A stretch of 64,000 bases of DNA. It comes from Marchantia polymorpha subsp. ruderalis (lineage: Eukaryota; Streptophyta; Marchantiopsida; Marchantiales; Marchantiaceae). The stretch is from the NCBI GenBank assembly GCA_037833965.1, contig AP031354.1, positions 14,548,001 to 14,612,000 on the forward strand, written 5' to 3'. How positions within the stretch are numbered: position 1 is the stretch's first letter; each line of letters begins with the position of its first letter. This document shows, piece after piece, positions 1-18,570 of this stretch. The position numbers and the translations under genes were made by a program. The notes under the pieces are model-generated. The model was not told the origin of the DNA. It ran no database searches and saw nothing but the letters and a program-made list of their open reading frames with translations.

Positions 1-317
1 TGCAAAGATTGGCGCATCTAACAAGGGGAAGGGGGCAGGCTCAATTGGGCTGGTATAGTTTGATTTGATCATGGGGAAGTGGTAGAGATTGGCATTGAGG
101 TTGTGGAAGTGAAATGGCAGACCAGCTTAATGCATTTGTCGCCTTAAGCTCTGCACCTGCTTTGAATCTCCAGCACTCGCCCAAAGGTTTCAGCCCACTA
201 TGTGTTCCGATCCCCCGTCAAAATTCTCACTCTGCTGCTCCCTCGTGGTTGAATTAGTCTCAAGAATATATTCATATTAGAACATCTACTAGAGCTCATC
301 GACGGCACACCGTCCCT
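1..317. other. Non-coding flank, nothing recognised
   Basis: Mixed-composition sequence with no convincing open reading frame, RNA gene or repeat. It ends where the AT-rich block with inverted terminal motifs begins. Confidence 0.4.
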
Positions 318-2154
318 GGGGTCCCACAGGGTAAAATGAAACTTAATGGATACCATCAAGCAAATATCTCTTTTTTTATGGTCTCATTATCTCATTCTAT
401 TACAAGCAATAAACACATTTTATGAAAATAAAAGTACAAACTATGTATTAATAGATGATATCATGTTGTATGTTCTTGAATGTAGAATATGAAATAAAAA
501 AAATAATTACTATTTGTACGTTGGAAATATAGTGATTATCAAATGAATAAAAAATAGTGCAAAATATACATTATGAATATAAAAAAATTCATCAAATTAT
601 AGTAATTTATTATAGAAAAAAATTTATATGATTCACTAAAACTTTAAATTCAAATCAAACTGAAAACATAGAATGTTGTAACAAAAACTCATAAATTTAG
701 AAGTATCAAGACAAGCCGTATTATATGCAACTATGCTATTTTCAAAATCATCTACAAAATTACCACATACATCATAAACAAGTAAAGTTTTTTGGATTCA
801 TGGATTCAAGAGAACGTAAGACTTATTTTGATCAATTAATATTTTTTTTATTTGATTATAACCCCTATTGATAGAAAAGATAACAAGTCTATAATTAATT
901 TTCTTGAAAAATTAATTTATTTTTCTTAAGACTTTACATTGGTATATAATTGCAAACCTTCTTATTAACTTTGCTGAGTACAAATACAAACAATTCATTC
1001 AACTTTTGCCACAAAATCAACAAAAAAATTGTTATTAGATATAAATGATCAAAATAATTTTATATCTTCATATATTTGGAAAAGAAATTAAACTAATTTA
1101 AAATTTACCTTCTTGGTAGATTTTATCAAATAGTGTCTTATATCTTGTAAGATTATTTTTAGATTTTTATTCCAGCTAATAGGAGTATAATAAAAATATA
1201 TGTAAAATGTATCAATTCATGGATTCTTTTTTAAAATGAAAATTGAGTGATTTCTTGTTGATTGTAATTTTTTTCTCAAATATATTTACAAAATCTAGAT
1301 GAAAACTACAGATGAAAAGGTATTTACTGTATTTTTTATTTATTAAATTTTGCTGATATTTTTCAAGAAAAAATAGAAAATAATGATTGTGTACTAAAAG
1401 AGAGTTTTAAACTGATGTTCAATTATCAAATATAAAGTATTTTGTTGTTTCATTTATAATTTTTATTATATATTCAATATATCATTTTTAAACTTAATAA
1501 ATTATATTTATATTTATAATTTATTTTGAAAGTAATTTTTTAACATCACAATAAAGGCGTTGCAATTTTCCTAAATTTAAATTTTTATAGTTATTTTGAA
1601 ATATATAATTATTTTATTTTTAATAAAATAAATGAATTGAATCTGATAAATAAAATTTTTATTATTGATGAAAAGTAATATAAAATATTATAAACATTTG
1701 ATTTTAAAAATTTTGTATAATATTTGATAATATATAAATTGTGTTTAATAAATAACCAATCTAATGTACATTTATTTATATCAAAATTGTTCATAGTTTT
1801 AATTTATGAACTCAATATCATAATCTTTTATTTTTTTTTATTTACTTTTTACATGAAAGCATATTATTTATAAAATTGACATTTTGCATAAATAACAAAA
1901 ATTATTTGCAAATTGTATATTATCAATATTTGAAAAAATTACCTAATGCTATACTTGTGGAACACGAAAATTTGTTGAAATTGACACAATTTACTTTGCA
2001 CTCCATGAAGGTACAGCAATTCACCGTTGTAACATTAGGATTCGAAGAGAAGCTCACTCGAATATGGAAACTTAAACTCTGAAAATGAAAGATATCAACA
2101 ATGTTTATATTCTTTCTTATATAACTCTTACCAACAAGTATAAGGAGATAAGAT

Positions 2155-2420
2155 CTCATCATCACCATCCAATCCACTCTTAGCGGATTGGTTTTATGAC
2201 GGATATACCTAAAGAGCACAAAGATTGGAGACGTGTCGCTACCAACTAACACATTCAATCATTACATTCAGTCCCTTCGGGAACATCCGATATTACCTTA
2301 CAAGCACACGGATTAATGTTTTGTCATTCTCAATTAACACACTCAACTAGCACACGGAATGCTGACGTGGCACTGTATATATTCCACTAGTATGTACTCT
2401 ACTCAATTTATAACCTTTAT
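2155..2420. repeat. Dispersed repeat, copy A
   Basis: This stretch shares an ordered series of diverged blocks with 34,250-34,560: a 'ccatccaatcca...ggattg' block, then 'atatacctaa', then 'ccaactaac.cattcaat', then a block around 'cacattcca' and 'atacggat'. The order and spacing are similar, so the two are probably old copies of one AT-rich repeat family. Confidence 0.4.
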
Positions 2421-4320
2421 TTTAGTTTCAATTAACTAAAGATGATTACAACTGTTATCCCTGTTTTTATATGAATTTTGGATTAGATACAATTCATTGT
2501 ATGGATCTAATTCCAATGAACGACATGTACTTATGGCCGAACAAAGAGTAGAGATCCATGTAACAAAACTCCTAAAACGTACTTGAATTCTCTTGAGTGG
2601 GAGTTAAAAATTTTGAAACATACCAACTAGACATTCACAAATGCTATTATTTTGAAATAAAACAACTATTAAAACAATGTCTACAGATAAAGCAATTAAT
2701 TCACAATTTTGATAGCTACTCCCACAATAATATACAAGGGAAATCAAAGAGCGTGATTTGAATTTTTATTCAATAATGTCAAGGTGTGCATGACAATTTT
2801 TATTAACCAGCCAACTATTATGTATATCATTTTATCATAACAATTATTCATATGTTATTACAAAAACACATAAGTCTCATGATCAAATAATTTCTAAAAG
2901 TACTTTAGACTTAAGTACAATCAGTAGCTTTCTAACATTTTAGTAACCAAATATTAAGTTACACAAATTTGTTATTGAGCATGAGCGACAGTGGGCTTTA
3001 TGATCGTTGGAGGGGATCCCATCATATAAAATAAAACATGTTGGATCCCAACAAATGTTTTGCGTTTTGCGAATTTACCATCAAGTATTTTTTTTCTCAA
3101 AATCTATTGAAACATCTTTAGCTTTCAAGTATGTTCAAAGTTAAAATGAACTTCTAAACAACCTACAACAAAAATGGATTCATTTTTATAAAGTTAAAGA
3201 AATGTAATAAAGCAAATTCAATTTATGCCTCAATAATATAATATAAGATGGTATGATTATATAATTGATTTAAATTAATAATGATATTCTAAAAAAAAAT
3301 ATACATGCATATAGAATTGTGTATTAAATCAAAATCTTCATTATATGAATTGAAAACATGATGTGTTTAAACATTGAACAACTTTAAAAAAATGAAATTA
3401 TGAATATGAATATAAAAAAAAAAAATTTAGAGCATCAAATTTTTGAAAAATATAATAATAATAAACTTTATTATTTTTCAAATGATTTTATGTGATTATT
3501 TTCAAAATAATGATGATTTTTTTACATTTCAATATTTTGTTATATTTTTACAACAAAAAATTAATATATAATTTTTACATTCATTGGTAAAGTCATATCA
3601 AAATCTATTTTATATTGAATATTCGAATGTGTACATTAAATTTTAAACTTTTTCCCTATTTTTAAATATATATTTAAGCCAAAAATATATAAGTTATAAA
3701 CTATGAACAAATGTTGCAAAAAAATATATACTTCAACTTCATAACAAATTTTGATAACTTCATTTTGATTACATCAAATATAGATTATTTGAATATTTGC
3801 AAGTATCAATTGTATATGTTATATTTTAAAGCTTACTTCATTCAACAAAACAATACTTGTAGTATTTGGAAAGAAATTGTGAAAGTAGTCAAAATGTTTG
3901 TTTATATGTTTGATCCAAACATATACAAAGATAGATTTTATCTTGGCTATTATATTCATTGATCGTGGATAAAGTACATGACAAATTATTCAAACAATCA
4001 AATGATTTTCTCAAATGTTGCATTCAGTCAAAAAATTCAAATTTCTAATTATGTACACGATAATCAAGTTATTTCACTATAAATTCACTCATATACTAAT
4101 TTATATTTGAATGATAATTAACTAAATATGATTATAATACTTATGTTTAATTTAATATGATATGTTTATATATTCAATTTAAATGAATATTATAATAATT
4201 TTAAATGAATATCAAATTAATCAGAATTAAAACCTATTTCTTCCATTTTTCATGCACATTTTGCTCATATTAAACTTGATAATGTGTACACAAAACTGAA
4301 ATATATTCAATGAAATTTGT

Positions 4321-4350
4321 TTTATTATTATTATTATTATTATTATTATA
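4321..4350. repeat. TTA trinucleotide microsatellite
   Basis: About ten uninterrupted TTA/ATT units in the AT-rich block. Confidence 0.9.
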
Positions 4351-5118
4351 TGAAATGACCATGCTATACATTATTTGTAATGTTTTATGACCAATTAGCT
4401 TCTAAAATTATCTAGAGATAGATATTAGATTGATTTCTTATTTAAATTTTTTTGGGTATCTACTCTTGATATTGATCAACATTTTTTATATTTTGGCTGT
4501 CTATATGTTTTAATATTATTTGTAAAATTTTTTTATTCAGATAAAAATAATATTTTGAAGTGTATGTACAAATTTGAATCATGTCTTTCATAGTATGATA
4601 TAATTTGATGGCATATTACTGTGTGAGATATTCTATCTTCCAAAAATAACTCTATTATCTTTAATGATTTCTAATTATCTATGAAATCATAATGCTAAAC
4701 TTGATGTATTTATATAACTATCAAATCATTAATTATTATATATAATCATAGATTATTTTGAATTTTTTAGTAGTAGGTCTAATATTTAAACTTGTGAATT
4801 TTGATTTGATAATGCATCTATCAAAATCTGATACTTTAAATTAATTCATGAAATTCAAAAATTTACAAAACAATTTGAAAACTCTAGTCTAACTAATCCA
4901 TCTCAAAATGAATTAAAATCATTCAAAACTTTAGCTAAAACTTAACAGTTGCATCTAAGTTGATGAGATATTGAGTTTCAAGTCCAATTTTTATTCTACA
5001 TGTTGTATTTGATTGAATCAAATGAATCATGTGCATATTAATTCATTTAGATGCACCTTCATAATGCATGTTAATATGAATATCTTTGAATATAATAGGA
5101 TTTATATTGAGCAATGGA

Positions 5119-5192
5119 TTTTCAAGATATGATTTATGTGAAATGAGCACTATGATGCTCATTTCGTACACATACATCATATCTTGAAATAT
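5119..5192. repeat. Long imperfect hairpin, miRNA-precursor-like
   Basis: Two arms of just over 30 bases pair with only a few mismatches and a small bulge. The left arm contains 'caagatatgat' and 'gaaatgagca', the right arm 'tgctcatttc' and 'atcatatcttg', with a loop of about 6 bases near 5150-5155. It may be a miRNA precursor, a small MITE or a foldback; sequence alone does not decide. Confidence 0.5.
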
Positions 5193-5788
5193 CTTTAAAC
5201 TGCATCAACTTTTTTTCCATTTAAACATTGTTATGCTTTCTAATCAACAAACTTATATTAGGTTCAAAAGCATAAGATTTTGTTAATATCAATACTATAC
5301 ATGAAATAAAAATAAAGTTATGATGTTACTATTTTTTAAATTTTGATGGCATGTATTGCTTAATCATAAAGTGAATCTAAAACATAGATTTTTGTAATAT
5401 CAAATTTAGTTTATGTAGATTTAATTTCACATTAAATTAAGAAGTCTGACTTCCATATATATATATATATTTGATACATAGTCAAGAAGATAGCTAACAT
5501 AGGGACATGTATATATCTTTTGTTATATAAATGTGTAATATATTTTAGTTTACATGCATCTATCGTATTTGTTGTAACAAAGATTAGCTGCAATACCTAG
5601 ATAATCAGTCTTATTATGCTATTATATTAAATATTTGTTAATCTAACTTTGAAATTCTATGAAGTTATATAAATTGAACTCCACATGTTTGTAACATAAA
5701 ATGTTGAAGAAATTACTTGATGATTTCTTTGGGAAACTCAAAGTTTTAGATGGGACTTGACAGGTTTCATTTTACCCCATCGGACTCC

Positions 5789-8100
5789 ACTCGTCAACCA
5801 TACAATCCACCGTCAATCTTATTCCACTAAAAGTTTTTCTAATCAACAATGGGAAATTGAGTAGTAGCAATCTTCTGACCCCCGTTCATTTGTTTACTCG
5901 CCTGTGATTTACAACACTGGTGCAACATCGAACATTCATACCGTACCGCAAGCATGTACCTTTAGACACGAGACAAGATTAGATGCAAAAGAAAAACTGT
6001 ACAAAGAGACTTCATTTCGTTTGTTCTTCAATCCTATCAATCGATTAGCCATCAGATCGGCATACTCTTTTGAAAATTTTGGTCATCGGACCGGTCTGGC
6101 TTTCTAAACATGCAATCTATTTTCATAATCCGATTAAATTAAAAAGGTAAAATCCGGGCTCAGATTAATTAGCTCAGATGCGATCGTCACCATGAGTTTG
6201 TAGTTTGTAGCCATGTCTGAAAAAGCTACGAGCACAATCATGAGTTTGAAGTACTTCCGATGTGATTTTGCGGAACCTCATATTCCTACCCAAAATAACA
6301 TCCATAATGTATTGGAACATCACCAACGGTGGGCTGGGGTCACATTGGGTAAAAGTAAAACTCTTGGGTACCATCGAGTGTTTTGACTTTCCCCTTAATC
6401 CCATCAAGTAATTTCCACTAAAAGATTGCATGATTTACTATTTACTTACTGCGTCTTATTGTAGATCATGTGCACAACATTCCTCTCCATTGATCAATGG
6501 GTGGCCAATACAATCATACATCAGTCGAAATATTATTCCATCATACATCAATCAAATCAAAATATTTTGTTTGGTAATGATTCCTTCCATTACATAGTAT
6601 TTGATAAGATAATAAAGATGTTTAGATGCATTAACTCATATCTTATACTGTGAAGATATTCGAGCCAAGTCCTATTATACCTCGCTACTTTCCTCCCTAA
6701 AAGAATTCTGGGGTGTTCCCTCTTTTCGACTACATTTCTCGCTTCCGTTCCCCTCTTTATCTAGATACCTCATAGAAACATGTGCGTGTACGAAAAGAAA
6801 CTTAACCAAGGGGATGACATATCATGGACGTTTATAATGAAGGCTATATATCTGCCAAAGTGTTGAAACTCCTGGTCTATGCCCCTCGATTACGTACAGC
6901 ACAGTACAATGGTTTCCTCTGCAAAGCCTTCCCGGAGTAGCAGGAGGTACGCAACAAAATCCGGTCAGAGTGGAGGGTCAGGCTCCTCTTTAACAGGCCA
7001 CAAACCCGTTGCATTCCTTTTCGGCCGTCCTTGGAATACCGGGTTTCGTGGGAACCTTTGACGTCGTCAGCCCCGTTGAGGTCGCGAAGGAACCAGGGCA
7101 ATACAGGTGTCGCAGATACGGGCCAATGGAAGTCGGTCCTGTTCCGAGCGACGACGAATAGATCAAATTATTTGATATGTAATTATGGTGGAGCCCACCA
7201 AGATGGTAATGATTAGGACCAGTATCCGGGTTGCCAGCGGCACGAAGAGGTGTTGACAGCAAGGGCACTGGTTTCTATTGGGTCAGCTCAAAAATCACTC
7301 TGGAGCCTACCTAATCTTCGACCGTCGATCTCCATCGTTGGCTCGGATTCTGCGACTGCAAAATAGGCGACAGTGGCGCTACTCGCCCTCTTGATGTTGA
7401 CTACCCTTTCGCAGCTCCGTTCAGATTCCGACGGTGCATGCGAGGAAACCAGAGGGAACCTGGTTCCGGAGAACTAACGGAAGTACATCATTATATGATT
7501 TCCAAGTGTACAATTTCAAAGAAGGAAGTTTGCTACAGTAAAATAAAATTATGGGAAGACCCATCAAACCTTACATGAATGGAACGAGCGGGGATTACAT
7601 TGTAAACTGGAAATGAAAAATTGTACCTAGGATATTAAAATCAATAAGAGGTGAAATGCCTAAAAATAAAAAAAGATATTCATAATCTCATCTATTTTGC
7701 TAACTATTCTGTAAGATATTCGATAAAGAGGGATTCGATCAGATCAAATCAGCTAGATATTAAATAACTAGCTAGGTGTTATGTAACCATATCACCTAGT
7801 ATAGCAATATCTTTCTGCTAAATGGTTGACATTTCCAAGTCTATATTCATAGGTACATATAACTCAAAAGTTAGATCTATAATCAGACGATATTCATGCA
7901 CATCACTATATTCTGGAAAACTATGATTACCGTTTCTGAACTCAATCTCACATTGAGTAGGATGCTTATGACCGTTTCTAGGAAAAATTATTGGTACAAT
8001 CTATTAGCATAATTTATACAACATTTATATGAAAATAAGATCGAATAAAAAAGGGTGACCTCACAACCATATTCCACTACGATTCATGATAACGCTCGTT
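5789..8100. other. Intergenic region, no gene recognised
   Basis: Mixed composition. Between about 6,660 and 7,500 the GC content rises, but reading frames on both strands overlap without homology that I recognise. A further copy of the GGGTAAAA motif seen at the ends of the upstream AT block lies at 6337-6362. Confidence 0.4.
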
Positions 8101-8817
8101 CCATATTAGCAGAGGAAAAAAGCAAGGAAATTATTTTGAGATAACCCAAAAAGAGGGAAAAAAGAAAAACGAAGACGGTTTTTTAACATTCTGTAAGTTC
8201 CACGTGTTCGCACAAGTAAAGGACGCGTAGATCTACCCGCAAAAGGTGCTTCTCTAAAGTCCGATGGCGCAAGAGAAGTCGGAGAAACTGGCTCTTTCGG
8301 CAGGGCGAGAGAGAACAGAGCGACAGACGGAAGAGGTAAAAAATGGAGTGTCGAAGGAGCCCCAGTGGAAAAGAAGTGACCTGTCGTCGGGGAGGAGCCC
8401 GCGGAGGAGGAACGGGAAATGGTTAGAGTTGGGGGGTGACCGACAGGTGGCAACAGAGGCGGAAGGGGAGCGCTTGTGGCAGCCAGTGGGGGAGGCGCGG
8501 GGGCGGGGCGGAGCCCTTCTGTCGCTGGCTCCCTCTTTGAGTCTGAGCCTCGGCACTTCTCTGCTCTCAAAGGAGGAGCACAGAGGACAGAGGCAGAAGA
8601 GACGACGGCGACTCCTCACGAGAGCAAAAGAGCTCCAGCGCTGCAGCGTTGAGGCCATGGACGCTCTTTAGAAAGGAAGGAGAATTGCATTGCATTCAGT
8701 GGATCGAATCCGACCAGAGCAAGGCAGCGAGCACAGCACCCACCCTTGTGAGCGAGAACGCGAGAGAGGCTCGCAGACCATCGGCAGTACTCCCCCTCGA
8801 AAGGATCGTACGCAGCC
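8101..8817 (+). promoter_or_regulatory. Probable promoter and 5' leader of VHA-A
   Basis: A purine-rich, GC-rich stretch (long GA/GGAGG runs from about 8,330 to 8,620) directly upstream of the VHA-A start codon. This looks like the 5' untranslated leader and core promoter of a plant housekeeping gene. No TATA box or transcription start can be assigned with confidence. Overlapping open frames on both strands here are compositional by-products. Confidence 0.4.
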
Positions 8818-15144
<6,327 letters not shown>

Positions 15145-17640
15145 GGAGATTGTGCTATACATATATATCTATATATAGTCTGTGGCGGGCCCAGGCACCG
15201 CATCCACGAGAAATTGTCTGCAGGTCTCCGACAAAAGGCCCTGCACACAATATCCGGGCGGACGTTCCGTTCCGCGTATGAATAAACGTGTGGATGCCCA
15301 GCCTAGTTTTGTGCGGATCAGCTGCCTTCGGAGGCACTTACCGAGTGCAGATAAGGTGGATTATCTGCAAATGCGGTTTTGAGTGGCGTGAAGATCTGGG
15401 TGCGGGAAGGAGCGGGTATTTCTTCAAGTGTACATTTTCATGCAGGCCTTGATTCTTTGAGCAACATGGTTGTGATTATATCGTGCAAAGTGACTCTTTC
15501 CATGAGTTCAAGTGAAAAACAGATTCTGTTACCTTTGTCTAGTTTAGCTAAATATGTAAACGCATTGTATGACCACATTATTCGAGGATTCTTTGTCTTG
15601 CGGAGTTCTCCACGCATCTGTCAGATATACTTGCCTAAGTTCCGCCACTTTGATCTGGCCTCCGTTCAATGCAAATGATTCAGATATTGTTGTAAACCTT
15701 CCTTGTCAGAAGCAGTTGTAATCAACCTAGCTGTTTGACGTACGGTCGAAGCGGGTATGCTCACTTGTACTGCATCCACGCACGCACACGGGTAGATTTC
15801 GATGTTTTTAAAGATCCGTAACGTGGGCTGAGTATGTTCGTGTCTATTTTTTCTATTTCCGAACGACGAGAAGGCTGTTATACTTGGATATGACATCGGG
15901 AGGAAATGTTGTATTCACAGCGCAGAACGACTAGAAAGATGTCACAAGGGAGGTCCCATAGAGGATTCAAGTTCTTGCAACTTTCAAGCAATATCTGACT
16001 TATGTCTTTAGTTTTAAAAAAAGTACTTTGGAGAATGGAAGCTTGAGACTCAAGTGCTAACAATTTCATCAAGATACAAACTTACTTCGTTACACGAGGC
16101 GAACTAGATTAACTCGAATCGAAACAACTCGTGAGCACTGTGTATCATTTCAATTGATTAAGGAAAAATAGAATTTACTGTATTTGGCCAAACTGGGATA
16201 ATCTGTTGAATGGTCAAGAACAATCTTTATCCATGGTTTGTAGATGCAACTGTAGGATTAGGTTCCAAAATAGTGTAAGTGTAAGCAGAGCAGGTGGTTC
16301 CACTACAAAATGTATTACTATTTCGGTGACCCTGACTTTCTTTAAGAAAGTTTGTAATGTAGAGGTAATAGCCAAGAAGATTACAATGTAAAGTTCTATT
16401 AGAGTAAGACAGTGTGTTTGTCAGGTACAGAAAAAAACTCTTCGTCACAACTAGTTGTCATAATAATTAATCTGTACTACAAGCTCACAGGTTAAAGATA
16501 GAATATACACATATTTCACATGTTCAATTGAGTTTGAAACTGAAGAGAGTGGTTCTGAATAATTTTTATTTATCTAAAGAATATGTCTCATTTCAGGCTG
16601 TCAAGTACGCACATTTTGTAAGCGGAATCAAGGTAAAATGAATTTTGGACTGTATTAATTACAATATGGTAAAATACTGCTGTATAACTTAATTGTGTGT
16701 TAAATGTTTGAATATCTTTCCTGGAATTTTTCCATATATATATGTATATATATTGCACAATATAATATTTATAATAATATAAGTTTTCTTAAAATTTTTT
16801 ATTCAAATATGGAGGATTATTTTTTTATTGGTTTGTGTTTTTTAATTTCTGTAATCTTTTTGTTTCATACTAATCTTTCCAGATTTTAAGAATTAAATTT
16901 TTCGATCGGAGGTTGAAAATGGTTTCACAGTAAAATATCTATGCTCAAAAAACGCCGGTAAGTAAAATATCGAAGTTCACAAAGTAAATTAGATTTAACA
17001 TACACTATTAACATTTAAACTAATGATATTTCAATACATATATTTTTTATTTTAAATATAATCAGTTTTTTGACTTGACTTTATTTAAATAAAAAACCTA
17101 AGATTGATTAGAATTGTATAAGAATATTCGATTATATGTATTAAACGTTTAAACATAAGGAAAATATGATGAAATTGGATCGTATGTGTAAAAAATCTTA
17201 TTATGTAAGAAATTTTATTTCTAGACATGCAAATGATGTAAATTATTATAGACTATGAAACATTGTAGTATGTGATGTCAAAGTAAATAATGATATATCT
17301 TTTGAAGAATACATTTATTTGAAATAATGGAAGGTTTATTCTCCTCATTGTATTTTCAAGAGCATATCGTTAAGACTGAAAAAAACAAAAAGATAATTTT
17401 TAAACTCCTGTAGCATATAAAAATTGAATGGAGTGAGATATGATTTTCTTGCAAAAAGGTTTATACTTACGTAATACTTGGTGCACATTTAAAATGATTT
17501 TGGATCCTAAAATTAGACTTGGTGTGCCAATCAAACTTATGATTTGGTATTTTTAATCATGATGACAACCATCCATATGACTAAACAGCTACTTTATCTA
17601 TGCAGTTAGTAATGCAATATGTGTATCATATGACAATGCT
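15145..17640. other. VHA-A 3' flank grading into AT-rich DNA
   Basis: The first few hundred bases presumably hold the VHA-A 3' UTR; an AATAAA lies near 15,281. Beyond that I recognise no gene. From about 16,480 the sequence becomes strongly AT-rich, the same composition as the decayed transposons downstream. Confidence 0.4.
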
Positions 17641-17649
17641 ACTCTTTTT

Positions 17650-18000
17650 CCTTTTTCTACGTACTCAACATTATTCACAATTTCATAATTATAAATTACT
17701 TAAAAATCCAACACTATCACTTGACAAGTAGTTAACTTTTTACGATTCAATAGTTTTTTTTAATCAAACGTTGATAATTTTCTTACAAATACCTTTATCA
17801 ACACATCGGCAACTTTATCTTCAATCAAGAATTATTTAAAGTTCATATTGACATCATTTAACTTTATGAAAAAAATGATGTTGAATAATACTATGCTTTG
17901 TGCAAAAGTGGTGTGTGCAAGAGCATCCTTGGTTGTTTACATGAAAGATGGATGCATCTTTCATCTCATTAATTCCTACATCACTCAAAAGCTTGTAAAT
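17650..18000 (-). pseudogene. Decayed Ty1/copia RNase H fragment
   Basis: On the minus strand, broken frames read in order like the end of a copia-type pol: a 'NNQGC' block (family: DNQG.IALA.NP), then 'TKHSIIQHHFF' (family: SKHIDV..HF.R), then 'EDKVADVLIKVF' (family: EDQ.ADIFTK.L). Stops and frameshifts interrupt it and the composition is AT-shifted. A 'tgttggattttt' sequence (plus-strand position about 17,700) follows, like the start of a copia 3' LTR. Identification rests on motif order only. Confidence 0.45.
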
Positions 18001-18570
18001 CAAATTCATTTTTTGATATTTGGATGGGGATCATGTACTTCACTTTGTTGTAGATAAGTAGATTGTTTTATTCTTTTGCAAATTTAAGCAATAACATCAT
18101 TTACAAGAGAAATATACAAAAATTGTTATTGACACTTCGCATATTTGTCAGTCCAATTTTAATCTCAAAAATCCAACAATGTGATTTTTGTGAAAAAATT
18201 CATAACTTCTACTTCAAAATATCTTACAAGTACAACATAATGCATTAGATTGACCTCCAATGTGAAGATTTATAATCTATAACATGTCAGATGTTTTTTT
18301 TAATATTTTGATAATAACAAATAATAATAATTTAAATTAGATGTAAATTATACTTGTATTCATATATATATATATATTATATAATCACATTTTTGATTAG
18401 TTAATCTAATATATAAAACACAATTTCAAACATAAAATTCCACATCTTTTCATATTTTTGGCCAATAGTACACTCATTGTATAATTCATTGTGCATAATT
18501 TCTCACCTTGTGGAATTGATATACGTTATTTGTAAAACGTCAATACTCAACACTTTTATGCCTTTGCAAC

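Larger units (their letters stand above)
318..5788. mobile_element. AT-rich block bounded by inverted terminal motifs
   Basis: A very AT-rich stretch of about 5.5 kb with no supportable gene; the small ORFs in it are chance AT-rich frames. Its ends carry an inverted 25-base motif: 318-342 reads forward as a sequence containing GGGTAAAATGAAAC, and 5764-5788 carries the reverse complement (about 20 of 25 positions agree, with a 14-base perfect core). This could be the terminal inverted repeat of an old DNA transposon or foldback element whose coding part has decayed. I could not identify a target-site duplication. A further motif copy, in the same orientation as the left end, lies at 6337-6362, so the motif is repeated locally. 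Alternative: unrelated copies of a dispersed repeat. Confidence 0.35.

Noticed and set aside
1609-2258. Short AT-rich frames rich in Asn, Ile, Phe, Tyr and Lys
   Set aside because: Composition is that of translated random AT-rich DNA.
8106-8671. Several open frames upstream of VHA-A on both strands
   Set aside because: Explained by the GA-rich leader; they overlap each other and resemble no family.
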